From Ensifer sp. WSM1721 (GTDB lineage: Bacteria > Pseudomonadota > Alphaproteobacteria > Rhizobiales > Rhizobiaceae): a stretch of DNA of 64,000 bases. The notes under the pieces are model-generated. The model saw nothing but the letters and a program-made list of their open reading frames with translations, made no database searches and was not told the origin of the DNA. How positions within the stretch are numbered: position 1 is the stretch's first letter; each line of letters starts with the position of its first letter. Position numbers and translations under genes: made by a program. Location of the stretch: the NCBI RefSeq assembly GCF_000513895.2, contig NZ_CP165782.1:186001-250000 (forward strand), written 5' to 3'. This document shows positions 10,471 through 18,198 of the stretch, one piece after another.

Positions 10471-10562
10471 ATGTATCTGAAAAGGTTGACAGCTCGCGCC
10501 TAGGGGCGCATGACGAAAAGTGTCGCCTTTTCTCCCCCGGAGCTGGGCGGTCCCAGATACAT
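10471..10562 (+). ncRNA. Candidate structured RNA in the leader of the TauE/SafE gene
   Basis: A 92-base segment with nested pairing. The outer stem is ATGTATCTG (10471-10479) with CAGATACAT (10554-10562). Inside, CAGCTC (10490-10495) pairs with GAGCTG (10540-10545). Within that is a hairpin GCGCC/GGCGC (10496-10500 and 10505-10509, loop TAGG), then a weak GAC/GTC hairpin (10512-10514, 10522-10524). The GGCG at 10505-10508 can instead pair with CGCC at 10524-10527, so two exclusive forms are possible. It lies 180 bases before the permease start and on the same strand. I could not match it to a known riboswitch. Confidence 0.4.
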
Positions 10563-10655
10563 CCCTGTCCGTGGTGAATCACGTACCACTTTGAAGGATC
10601 ACGCCGCGCGCCTCTCCGGACGCGTGAAGGCCCGCGGATAATTTTGGGACATTGC

Positions 10656-10688
10656 ACAATTCCTCAATCCATTCGGGTTAGGAATTGT
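10656..10688 (+). promoter_or_regulatory. Hairpin in the TauE/SafE gene leader
   Basis: ACAATTCCT (10656-10664) and AGGAATTGT (10680-10688) form a perfect 9-base stem around a 15-base loop, 53 bases before the GTG start. A second small hairpin, GCCCGC/GCGGGC (10704-10709 and 10713-10718), follows. They may be protein-binding sites or RNA structure affecting translation; no T-run follows, so this is not a standard terminator. Confidence 0.35.
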
Positions 10689-10741
10689 CGAGGAGCAATT
10701 TCTGCCCGCCTTGCGGGCCGCTGGCGCATCGAGGTTCGGCC

Positions 10742-11668
10742 GTGACGATCTATCTGCCCATAGCAGAGTTGTCGGTGAACATACTCATCATCCTCGGCAT
10801 GGGTGCGGCCGTCGGCTTCCTGTCCGGCATGTTCGGTGTCGGCGGCGGCTTCCTGATCACGCCGCTCCTGATCTTCTACAATATTCCGCCCGTGGTGGCG
10901 GTGGCGACCGGCGCGAACCAGGTGGTCGCCTCGTCTATCTCCGGCGCCATCACGCATTTCCGGCGCGGCACCATCGATATCAAGCTCGGGACGGTCCTGC
11001 TCTGCGGCGGCCTCGTTGGAGCGACCTTGGGTGTCTGGCTGTTCTCTCTCTTGCGCCGCATGGGCCAACTCGACCTGGTGATTTCGCTTCTCTACGTCGT
11101 GCTGCTCGGCTCCGTCGGCGGATTGATGCTCTGGGAGAGCATCGGCGCGATGCGCAAGGCGGCAAAAAATCAGCCCACGGCATTGCGGCGGCCGGGCCAG
11201 CACATCTGGATCCACGGCCTGCCGCTGAAGATGCGCTTCAAGAAATCGAAGATCTATCTGAGCGTCATTCCGGTCGCCACGCTCGGCTTCTGCATCGGTA
11301 TTCTGACTTCGGTGATGGGGGTCGGCGGCGGCTTCATCATGGTGCCGGCGATGATCTATCTCCTGCGCATCCCGACTAGCGTCGTCGTCGGCACATCGCT
11401 TTTCCAGATCGTCTTTGTCTCCGCCTACACAGTCATCGTCCAGGCATCGACCAACTATACGGTCGATATCGTGCTTGCCTTCGTCCTGATGATTGCCGGC
11501 GTCATCGGAGCGCAATATGGCGTGCGCGTCGGCCAGCGGCTGCGCGGCGAGCAGTTGCGGGCGCTCCTTGCGTTGCTCGTGCTCGCCGTCGGCATAAGGC
11601 TCGCAATCGAGCTCATCATACCGCCGAAGGACATCTATTCGGTCGTTTCAACGGGGGTCGGCTTCTGA
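10742..11668 (+). CDS. TauE/SafE (TSUP) family permease
   Basis: A 308-residue inner-membrane protein of the TSUP family, which moves small organic or sulfur anions. It has eight or so hydrophobic helices, and the family's duplicated glycine motif occurs twice: FGVGGGFLITPLLI near residue 30 and MGVGGGFIMVPAMI near residue 200. The start is a GTG at 10742 (VTIYLPIAELSVN), with GAGG about eight bases upstream; a TTG at 10685 is in frame but falls inside a hairpin. The stop overlaps the next ATG (TGATG), so the two proteins are probably coupled. The substrate is not readable; sulfite, sulfoacetate or taurine-related anions are family possibilities. Confidence 0.9.
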   Translation: MTIYLPIAELSVNILIILGMGAAVGFLSGMFGVGGGFLITPLLIFYNIPPVVAVATGANQVVASSISGAITHFRRGTIDIKLGTVLLCGGLVGATLGVWLFSLLRRMGQLDLVISLLYVVLLGSVGGLMLWESIGAMRKAAKNQPTALRRPGQHIWIHGLPLKMRFKKSKIYLSVIPVATLGFCIGILTSVMGVGGGFIMVPAMIYLLRIPTSVVVGTSLFQIVFVSAYTVIVQASTNYTVDIVLAFVLMIAGVIGAQYGVRVGQRLRGEQLRALLALLVLAVGIRLAIELIIPPKDIYSVVSTGVGF

Positions 11669-12468
11669 TGCTCCGTTCGGCGCTCACTCTCTTTGCTTCG
11701 CTTCTTGCCTTTGCCGCGCCGGCTCTGGCGCAGTCTCTGGAGCGGCCGGTGACAAACTTCACCGAGAAGCTCGAGATCGGCATCTCGACAGACGAGATTT
11801 CGATCACCTCCGATTTCCGCGGCGCCGACCTGACGATCTTCGGCGCCATCGACGGCTTCGACGCCAATCTGTTGGCGCAGGGCAAGTACAACATCATCGT
11901 TGCGCTGGAAGGCCCGAAAGACAATGCCACGGTGCGCAAGAAGGAGCGCGTCTTCGGCATCTGGGTCAACACGAACTCGATGACCTTCGAATTGGTGCCG
12001 GAATCCTATTCGCTATCGAGCACGCGTGATATCGGGACGATCGCGCCGCCGAGGGACGTCGCCAACATGGGCATCGGCATCGATCACATACGCCTGGTGC
12101 CGCTGGGCTTCGTCGGCGACGGCAGCACGATCGGCGAGTTTCGAAATGCCTTTCGCCGCATCCGCGAGACGAGCGGCGTCTTCCAGCGCGATCCGGGCGG
12201 CGTGCAATTCATCAGTTCGAGCCTGTTCAAGGCCTCCGTGCGCCTGCCAGCCAACGTGCCGAACGGCGTGCATGTCGTGCGCGCTTACCTTTTCCGCGAT
12301 GGCGTCTTCGTCGCCGCGAAGGCCCTGCCGCTTCGCGTCGTCAAGACCGGCCTCGAACAGGCGATCACCCGCGCGGCGCATGAAGAGCCCGTCATCTACG
12401 GCTTGTTTGCCGTGACACTGGCGGTTATCACCGGCTGGGGCGCAAGCCTGCTCTTCCGCAAGGAGTAG
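11668..12468 (+). CDS. TIGR02186-type transmembrane protein
   Basis: A 266-residue exported membrane protein. It opens with a Sec signal peptide ending ALAQSLERP, has a long beta-rich periplasmic portion (EISITSDFRGADLTIFGAIDG), and ends with one membrane helix (IYGLFAVTLAVITGWGASLLF) and a short basic tail. This arrangement, directly after a TSUP permease, matches the conserved alphaproteobacterial family TIGR02186. The start codon overlaps the permease stop, so it probably works with the permease as an accessory or assembly subunit. Its biochemical function is unknown. Confidence 0.8.
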   Translation: MLRSALTLFASLLAFAAPALAQSLERPVTNFTEKLEIGISTDEISITSDFRGADLTIFGAIDGFDANLLAQGKYNIIVALEGPKDNATVRKKERVFGIWVNTNSMTFELVPESYSLSSTRDIGTIAPPRDVANMGIGIDHIRLVPLGFVGDGSTIGEFRNAFRRIRETSGVFQRDPGGVQFISSSLFKASVRLPANVPNGVHVVRAYLFRDGVFVAAKALPLRVVKTGLEQAITRAAHEEPVIYGLFAVTLAVITGWGASLLFRKE

Positions 12469-12546
12469 CGCGAAACGCTGGATGCGTGTTGCCTTTAGGC
12501 CTCACCGGCGCGTTCCCTTTTGCCCGGTTGCGGTTTAAGGAGAAGC

Positions 12547-12585
12547 ATGAAGGTCCGCATCGCCCGCCTGTGGCCGCGGGGATGA
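12547..12585 (+). CDS. Possible 12-codon leader ORF
   Basis: ATG at 12547 is preceded by an excellent AAGGAGAAGC ribosome site and opens a 12-codon frame MKVRIARLWPRG ending in TGA. It lies 58 bases before the Lrp-like gene. The good site and short basic sequence could mean a leader peptide, but there is no codon-usage or conservation evidence available here, so this is a weak call. Confidence 0.25.
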   Translation: MKVRIARLWPRG

Positions 12586-12642
12586 TGCGGAATGTTTGGG
12601 AGGCTGCCCCTGATCGCCTCCTCCCGGAAGCAGAGGAAGCCC

Positions 12643-12879
12643 ATGAAACCGATTTTCGTGCAACTGCAGTGCGCTCCCGGCAAGACCTACGAGGTGGCCG
12701 ATGAGATTTACCGCAAGGAGATCGTCTCGGAGATGTACTCGACGAGCGGCGACTATGACCTGCTTCTGAAGATCTATGTCGAGGAGGGCCAGGACATAGG
12801 CAAGTTCATCAACGACAATATTGCCAGTGTCCCGGGCATTTCCCGTTCGCTCACGACGCTTACTTTCAACGCCTTCTGA
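12643..12879 (+). CDS. Stand-alone Lrp/AsnC effector-binding (RAM) domain protein
   Basis: A 78-residue protein corresponding only to the ligand-binding and oligomerising half of Lrp/AsnC regulators, with no helix-turn-helix. The ferredoxin-like fold signature is visible in STSGDYDLLLKIYVEEGQD and ISRSLTTLTF. The ATG at 12643 follows GAGGAAG; an in-frame ATG at 12592 lacks a site and would add unlike residues. Such small proteins are thought to bind amino acids and sometimes modulate full-length Lrp proteins; the ligand here is unknown. It follows the TIGR02186 gene by 174 bases. Confidence 0.85.
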   Translation: MKPIFVQLQCAPGKTYEVADEIYRKEIVSEMYSTSGDYDLLLKIYVEEGQDIGKFINDNIASVPGISRSLTTLTFNAF

Positions 12880-12895
12880 TCGGCTCTGATTAATT

Positions 12896-12946
12896 TAGTG
12901 CGGGATGCGGCGGGAAACCGCGCACACTTTTCCTCGTCCCGCGCTA
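12896..12946. repeat. Rhizobial intergenic palindrome at the pdeM 3' end
   Basis: Outer arms TAGTGCGGGA (12896-12905) and TCCCGCGCTA (12937-12946) differ at one pair, around a core AAACCGCGCACACTTTTCC. The same core occurs at 53091-53110, and a related one at 28864 and 35049. The right edge supplies the TAG stop of pdeM (12944-12946). Confidence 0.7.
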
Positions 12947-13669
12947 GCCGAGGAGATTTGCGAAGCGCACCGAATAGATCCGGTCGCGGCCGAGCATGTG
13001 AGCGACGAGCCGCTCGCGCTCGAAGAGGCCGCTCATCGCGCGATGCCTGAGATCGAGCCCGCCGGTGGTCACGCCGAAGGCGGGCATCAGCAGACGTTTG
13101 CCGTCCGTCGCAAAGCAGGCGCGTCGGATGGACCTTTCCCGCCGCCTCACCGTGGCGGAGGGATGCAGATGGCCGGCGATTTCGCCGACGCCGTCGACGC
13201 TGGACGGCTGATGCCGAAAAACGAGGCCGGCATGGCAAAGCTCGTCCATCGACGTGCCGGGCAGTCCACACGCGCCGTCAGGATCATGATTGCCGTTGAT
13301 CCAGATCCAGTCGCGCCCCCTTGCCATCGCCGAGATCATCTGGCGGAACGTCTCGGGCATTACCGCCGATCCCCTCCGGTCATGGAAATTGTCGCCGAGA
13401 CTGATGACCGTTGCGGGATTGTGGCGGGCGATGATCGCCTCCAGGATGCGCAGCGTCGCCAGCGTATCGTAGGGCGGCAGCATCATGCCGCGCCGGGCGA
13501 AGGCCGAGCCCTTTTCCAGATGAAGGTCGGAGACGACCAGCGTGCTGCTCTCGGGCAGAAAGAGCCCGCCCAACGGATCGCAGACCGCGGTAACGCCATT
13601 GATCGTGGTGCGTGCCTGGAAGAAGCCGGTTGCGGCCTGGGCTGACGTCGCGTGCAGGAGACGATGCAT
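12944..13669 (-). CDS. pdeM: Ligase-associated DNA damage response phosphoesterase
   Basis: A 241-residue calcineurin-like metallophosphoesterase. The metal-binding motifs are in order: VVSDLHLEKG (DxH), SLGDNFHD (GDxxD-like), WINGNHD (GNHD) and GEIAGHLHP (GHxH). This is the PDE that accompanies the Lhr-like helicase in bacterial ligase-associated repair clusters. The start at 13669 (MHRLLHATS) fits the family; the frame is open to 13732 without a good ribosome site. It is downstream of, and co-directional with, the helicase gene. The expected ATP-dependent ligase and exonuclease are not in this window. The stop lies inside a repeated palindrome. Confidence 0.88.
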   Translation of the reverse strand: MHRLLHATSAQAATGFFQARTTINGVTAVCDPLGGLFLPESSTLVVSDLHLEKGSAFARRGMMLPPYDTLATLRILEAIIARHNPATVISLGDNFHDRRGSAVMPETFRQMISAMARGRDWIWINGNHDPDGACGLPGTSMDELCHAGLVFRHQPSSVDGVGEIAGHLHPSATVRRRERSIRRACFATDGKRLLMPAFGVTTGGLDLRHRAMSGLFERERLVAHMLGRDRIYSVRFANLLG

Positions 13670-13749
13670 TGTCACTCCGACGTGCTCAAGCTTGATGTGT
13701 CCGGGCCTACACCCCGCCTGGAATACTCGCAATCGCTCATATCGCTCCC

Positions 13750-16305
13750 CTATCCATCCGCACCGTGGCCGGCGCCCATCGCCTCGTTGATCAGTTCGTC
13801 CGCTGCCGCCTCGGTCAGCAGGAAGTCGTGAGCCTCCCCATGGACCATTTCCTTTCCAATCTCCAGCATCACCGGAACGGCGAGCGGCGAGATGTGGTCA
13901 AGCCGGCGGTGGGTGATGTGGCCCTTGATGCGTTTGAGCATGGAGCCGAGGCGGCCGATGTCCAGAAGTCCTGTGGCCGCGTCATTGCGCGTTGCCTCCA
14001 GGAGGATATGGTCCGGCTCGTGCGCCCGCAATACGTCGTAAATGAGATCCGCGGAAACGGTGATCTGCCGTCCGGTCTTTTCCTTGCCCGGATGGCGCTG
14101 GTCGATCAGCCCGGCGATGACGGCGCAGTTGCGGAAGGTTCGCTTCAGGAGGAAGGACTCGTTCAGCCACGCTTCCAGATCATCGCCCAGCATGTCCTCG
14201 TCGAAGAGCTGGCCGAGCGACGGCGTCCGCGCGCGGAAGGCCGCGCCCATGTCGTCGAGCGCCCAAACAGCCAGCGAATAGTCGGTCGCGACGAAGCCGA
14301 GCGGCTTCAGCCCGGCGCGGTCGAGGCGACGGGTGATGAGCATGCCGAGCGTCTGATGGGCGAGCCTGCCTTCGAAGGCGTAGATCACCATGTAGTGCCG
14401 GCTGCCGCGCGGGAAGGTCTCGACCAAAAGTTCGTCCTCTCGCGGCAGCATCGACACGTCCTTCTGCAGCGCCAGCCAGTCGCGCACCTGTTCCGGCAGC
14501 GCGGCGCGGTTCGTCTGATCGGCGAGCATTTTCCTCACCTGCGCTGCAAGATAGGTGGAGAGCGGGAACTTGCCGCCGGCATAGCTAGGCACTTTGGGAT
14601 CGAAGGAGAAGGCTTGGGAAACGAGGCATTCGTTCTCCCGGATACCCTCGAAGCGCACCACCTTGCCGGAAAAGAGGAAGGTGTCGCCCGGCGACAGCAT
14701 CTCAAGGAAATATTCTTCGACCTTGCCGAGGGACATGCCGCCGCGGCCGAGCGAGCCGCGCGCGTTCCGCTTGACCATCCGCACGTTCAGCATCGGCGAT
14801 TCGACGATCGTTCCGACATTGAGCCGGTATTGCTGCGCGACCACGGGATTGGACACACGCCACAGGCCGTCCTTCGTCTTGCGGATGCGGGCGTAACGCT
14901 CATAGGTTCTGAGTGCGTAGCCGCCGGTGGCCACGAGATCGACGACACGCTCGAACGTCTCCCAGGAGAGCTGGGCATAAGGAGACGCGCTAATGACCTC
15001 CTCATAAAGTTCGATTGCATCGAAGGGCCTGGCACAGGCCATGCCGAGCACATGCTGCGCCAGCACGTCGAGCGCGCCCTTGCCGACCGGCGGCGTATCC
15101 TGCGCTCCGATATAGTTGGCGTCGAGTGCCGCCTGGCATTCCATCACTTCGAAACGGTTGGCCGGAACGAGGATGGCGCGGCTCGGCTCGTCCATGCGGT
15201 GGTTCGCGCGGCCGATGCGCTGGGCGAGCCGGCTTGCCCCCTTCGGCGCGCCGACATGGACGACCAGATCGACGTCGCCCCAGTCGATACCGAGGTCGAG
15301 CGTCGAGGTGGCGACGACGGCGCGGAGCCGGTTCTCCGCCATTGCCGCTTCGACCTTGCGACGCTGCGCCACGTCGAGGGAGCCGTGGTGCAGCGCGATC
15401 GGCAGGTTGTCGTCATTGATCGTCCAGAGTTCCTGGAACAGCATTTCCGCCTGGCTGCGAGTGTTTACGAAGAGCAGCGTCGTGCCGTGTTCCTTGATGG
15501 CCGCATAGATGTCGGGGATGGCATAACGCGCCGAGTGCCCGGCCCAGGGCACGTGGTTCTCCGTGCGCAGAATCGAAATCTCGGGTTTCGCTCCGCCGGA
15601 AACGGTGATCAGCCCGGCATGGTTCTCCCGGTCCGGACCCTGCGCCATGAGCCAGCGCTGGAGCTCCATGGGCTCGGCCACCGTCGCCGAAAGGCCAATC
15701 GATTGCAGACGGGGAGCCAGCCGGCGCAGGCGCGCGAGGCCGAGCGAGAGCAGATGGCCGCGCTTCGACGTGACCAGCGAATGTAGCTCGTCGAGCACCA
15801 CGTAGCGCAGGTCCTTGAAGAAGCGCTCCGCTTCGCCATCGGCGAGAAGCAGCGCGAGCTGCTCCGGCGTCGTCAGCAGAATGTCGGGCGGGTTCAGTTT
15901 CTGTCGCTGCCGCTTACCCTGTGGTGTGTCACCCGTGCGGTTCTCGATCCGGACCGGCAGTCCCATCTCGCTGACCGGTTTCGTCAGGTTGCGCTCGATG
16001 TCGACGGCAAGCGCCTTGAGCGGCGAAATATAGAGCGTGTGGATGCCGATGAATGGCGAGCCGGGCGGGATTCGGCCGCGCCCGGTGATGTCCACGAGCG
16101 AGGGCAGGAAGCCGGCGAGCGTCTTGCCTGCACCGGTGGGCGCGATCAGCAGTGTGCTTTCGCCGGCCTCCGCGCGCCCGAGCAGCTCGAGCTGATGGGC
16201 ACGCGGCCGCCAGCCCTTTTCCGCGAACCATCGGAGAAAGGGCGCCGGCAACGTCAGGGCGTCGCTTTCCGGCGATGGGGAATCGATCCTGTTCACGGGG
16301 AACAA
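13750..16305 (-). CDS. Ligase-associated DEXH-box helicase (Lhr core type)
   Basis: An 851-residue superfamily 2 helicase of the Lhr core class. Visible motifs are Walker A LIAPTGAGKT near residue 57, the DEXH box VVLDELHSL near 170, motif III GLSATVAEP, and motif VI QRIGRANHR near 365, followed by the winged-helix and Lhr-specific C-terminal domains. It translocates on DNA and is linked with PdeM in DNA repair. The start appears to be a TTG at 16305, with a GTG three codons later; neither has a clear ribosome site. It is divergent from the Rrf2 gene, 106 bases away. Confidence 0.92.
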   Translation of the reverse strand: MFPVNRIDSPSPESDALTLPAPFLRWFAEKGWRPRAHQLELLGRAEAGESTLLIAPTGAGKTLAGFLPSLVDITGRGRIPPGSPFIGIHTLYISPLKALAVDIERNLTKPVSEMGLPVRIENRTGDTPQGKRQRQKLNPPDILLTTPEQLALLLADGEAERFFKDLRYVVLDELHSLVTSKRGHLLSLGLARLRRLAPRLQSIGLSATVAEPMELQRWLMAQGPDRENHAGLITVSGGAKPEISILRTENHVPWAGHSARYAIPDIYAAIKEHGTTLLFVNTRSQAEMLFQELWTINDDNLPIALHHGSLDVAQRRKVEAAMAENRLRAVVATSTLDLGIDWGDVDLVVHVGAPKGASRLAQRIGRANHRMDEPSRAILVPANRFEVMECQAALDANYIGAQDTPPVGKGALDVLAQHVLGMACARPFDAIELYEEVISASPYAQLSWETFERVVDLVATGGYALRTYERYARIRKTKDGLWRVSNPVVAQQYRLNVGTIVESPMLNVRMVKRNARGSLGRGGMSLGKVEEYFLEMLSPGDTFLFSGKVVRFEGIRENECLVSQAFSFDPKVPSYAGGKFPLSTYLAAQVRKMLADQTNRAALPEQVRDWLALQKDVSMLPREDELLVETFPRGSRHYMVIYAFEGRLAHQTLGMLITRRLDRAGLKPLGFVATDYSLAVWALDDMGAAFRARTPSLGQLFDEDMLGDDLEAWLNESFLLKRTFRNCAVIAGLIDQRHPGKEKTGRQITVSADLIYDVLRAHEPDHILLEATRNDAATGLLDIGRLGSMLKRIKGHITHRRLDHISPLAVPVMLEIGKEMVHGEAHDFLLTEAAADELINEAMGAGHGADG

Positions 16306-16359
16306 ATGTAGATCAAACGCGGCAAAAGAGAAGTCTGCCGTCTCTTCGGAGCGGTGGGA

Positions 16360-16398
16360 TTGACGCAGCTCCTATTCGTGGATAATAAATATCCACGA
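16360..16398 (+). promoter_or_regulatory. Promoter with overlapping Rrf2-type operator
   Basis: A -35-like TTGACG at 16360-16365 is followed by a perfect 9-base inverted repeat, TCGTGGATA (16376-16384) and TATCCACGA (16390-16398), around ATAAA. The repeat covers the -10-like GATAAT/TAATAA and ends 13 bases before the Rrf2 start. This placement strongly suggests autorepression by the Rrf2 protein encoded next. Confidence 0.65.
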
Positions 16399-16411
16399 TT
16401 TGGAGGACAGT

Positions 16412-16918
16412 ATGAAGCTCGGTGACGGTGTCGAACAGGCCATTCACAGCGTGACGATGTTGAGCTGTCTTCAGCCCGGCAGCACGCTCTCGGCTGCGGC
16501 GCTCGCCGAGTTCCACGGCGTTTCGATGAGCTATCTCCTGAAGCATCTGCAGGCGATGTCGGGGGCGGGACTGCTCGAGGCCGTGCCGGGTCCGAAGGGG
16601 GGCTACAGGCTCGCATGCGCGCCGGAGAAGATCACTCTGCTCGACATCGTGCTTGCGGTGGAGGGGCCGGAGCCCGCCTTCCGCTGCAACGAGATCCGCC
16701 TTCGCGGCCCCAATCCTTATGCCTGCAAGCCAACCGCTCCCTGCACGATCAACGTCGCGATGCTCAGGGCCGAGCAGGCCTATCGCGCCGAGCTCCGGCG
16801 CGTGACCATCGCCGACATCATGGCCGACCTGAAATCCATCGACCGCGACGGGGCGATCGCGGCCCGGACCGAAGGCTTTCTCGCCCTTCATGAACGCAAA
16901 TCGGGCGCTAGTGCCTGA
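16412..16918 (+). CDS. Rrf2 family transcriptional regulator
   Basis: A 168-residue Rrf2-type repressor. The winged helix-turn-helix occupies residues 1-80, with recognition segment FHGVSMSYLLKHLQAM and wing GPKGGYRLA. A cysteine cluster follows (C-X12-C-X5-C in RCNEI...YACKPTAPC), suitable for an iron-sulfur cluster or thiol redox sensing, although the spacing differs from IscR. Start ATG at 16412 lies after GGAGGACAGT. The next gene, an AhpD-like protein, follows after 25 bases, and a perfect inverted repeat covers the promoter, so it probably regulates itself and its redox partner. Confidence 0.88.
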   Translation: MKLGDGVEQAIHSVTMLSCLQPGSTLSAAALAEFHGVSMSYLLKHLQAMSGAGLLEAVPGPKGGYRLACAPEKITLLDIVLAVEGPEPAFRCNEIRLRGPNPYACKPTAPCTINVAMLRAEQAYRAELRRVTIADIMADLKSIDRDGAIAARTEGFLALHERKSGASA

Positions 16919-16943
16919 TGCCGACCAACCAAAGGAGAAGACC

Positions 16944-17405
16944 ATGCAGCCACGCTTGAATTTTGCGAAAGCCGCGCCGGATGCCTACAAGGCCGTCGCC
17001 GCGCTCGACAGCTATGTCAAAGCCTCGGGCATCGAGCCTCGCCTGATCCACCTGATCAAGCTGCGCGCCTCGCAGATCAACGGCTGCGCCTTTTGCGTCG
17101 ACATGCATACCAAGGAGGCTCGCCACAGCGGTCTTAGCGAGCAATGGATCAATCTCGTCTGCGTCTGGCGCGAGTCGCCGCATTTCGACGAGTGCGAGCG
17201 TGCCGTGCTCGGCTGGACCGAGGCGCTGACGAATGTCGCCGAAACACGCGCGCCTGATGACGCCTACGAGGCACTAAAGGTGCATTTCACGGAAGAGGAA
17301 ATGACCAAGATCACCGTGGCGATCGGCACCATCAACGTGTGGAACCGGCTTTGCGTTGGCTTCCGCGCTTTGCCCCCGATCGACGCACCCGCCGAGGCGG
17401 CGTAG
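16944..17405 (+). CDS. AhpD-like carboxymuconolactone decarboxylase family protein
   Basis: A 153-residue all-helical protein of the CMD/AhpD family. The redox motif CAFC in LRASQINGCAFCVDMHTKEAR near residues 50-53, followed by an essential-type His, is the alkylhydroperoxidase D signature, so a peroxidase or peroxidase-reducing activity is likely. The ATG at 16944 follows AAAGGAGAAG. It is the second gene after the Rrf2 regulator, which suggests induction by oxidants. The physiological electron donor and peroxide are not evident. Confidence 0.9.
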   Translation: MQPRLNFAKAAPDAYKAVAALDSYVKASGIEPRLIHLIKLRASQINGCAFCVDMHTKEARHSGLSEQWINLVCVWRESPHFDECERAVLGWTEALTNVAETRAPDDAYEALKVHFTEEEMTKITVAIGTINVWNRLCVGFRALPPIDAPAEAA

Positions 17406-17456
17406 CCTACTCTTGAAACGCAGCCATTCCGGACGAAAGCCGTTGCTGGAATTGCT

Positions 17457-18092
17457 CTAAAGCGCGACGTAACGGTCGGCGCGGTGGTTTATCGCCACGA
17501 ACAGGTTGAGGACGACCGCACCCAGTACCGACCACATGACGACCGGTGGCGCGGTAACCGCGAATGCGGTGGCGAGCACGACCATGTCGATCGCAAGCTG
17601 CACGAGACCGGCGCGGATGCCGAAGCGCTCCTGCAGGTAGATGCCCAGTATGCCGACGCCGCCGAGGCTGGCGCGGTGGCGATAGAGCGCCAAAAGACCG
17701 TATCCGAGCAGGAGCCCGCCGATGAGGGCGGCCCAGCCGGGGTGGATCTCCCCGATCTCGAAGAGGCGCGATTGCGCGTCCATCAGGAACGAGGTGAGCC
17801 CGATGGCGATGAAGGTCTTGAGCGTGAAGGCCCGGCCGAGCCGCTTCAGCGACAGATAGAAGAAGGGCAGGTTGAGCAGAAAGAAGGCGAGGCCGAAATT
17901 GACGCCTGTGGCATAGTGCAGGAGGAAGGCGATACCGGCGGTACTGCCGGTCAGAAGTCCGGCACTCGCCAGGAAATAGAGGCCGAGGGCGGCGACCAGG
18001 CTGCCGGAGAAGATGCCCTGCGCGTCCTCCACCGGCGTGTGCCGGGTGGGGCTGGTGTTCCAAAGACCGAAAACTCTGCTTGCCTGTGCCAT
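17457..18092 (-). CDS. YitT family membrane protein
   Basis: A 211-residue inner-membrane protein with five or six hydrophobic helices, lacking the C-terminal soluble domain of larger Bacillus YitT proteins. The GLLTGSTAGIAFLLHYATG and GGVGILGIYLQERFG segments are the family's glycine-rich signature. The function is unknown; roles in transport have been proposed for the family. Start ATG at 18092 (MAQASRVFG) gives a typical length. It converges with the AhpD-like gene and lies 106 bases downstream of the methyltransferase gene on the same strand. Confidence 0.8.
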   Translation of the reverse strand: MAQASRVFGLWNTSPTRHTPVEDAQGIFSGSLVAALGLYFLASAGLLTGSTAGIAFLLHYATGVNFGLAFFLLNLPFFYLSLKRLGRAFTLKTFIAIGLTSFLMDAQSRLFEIGEIHPGWAALIGGLLLGYGLLALYRHRASLGGVGILGIYLQERFGIRAGLVQLAIDMVVLATAFAVTAPPVVMWSVLGAVVLNLFVAINHRADRYVAL

Positions 18093-18198
18093 GGCGAACC
18101 CTCAGATCGCGATGACAGCAGCATTGCTGCAATGCACAAGAATAATCAAGAAAATACGTAAGTAATGCTGACCTATTTTCGCGAACCTGCCTTGCGTC

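Noticed and set aside
10471..10503. Ten-codon ORF starting in the outer stem of the RNA element
   Set aside because: No ribosome site precedes its ATG, and the start codon is part of the pairing arm, so I treat it as coincidence.
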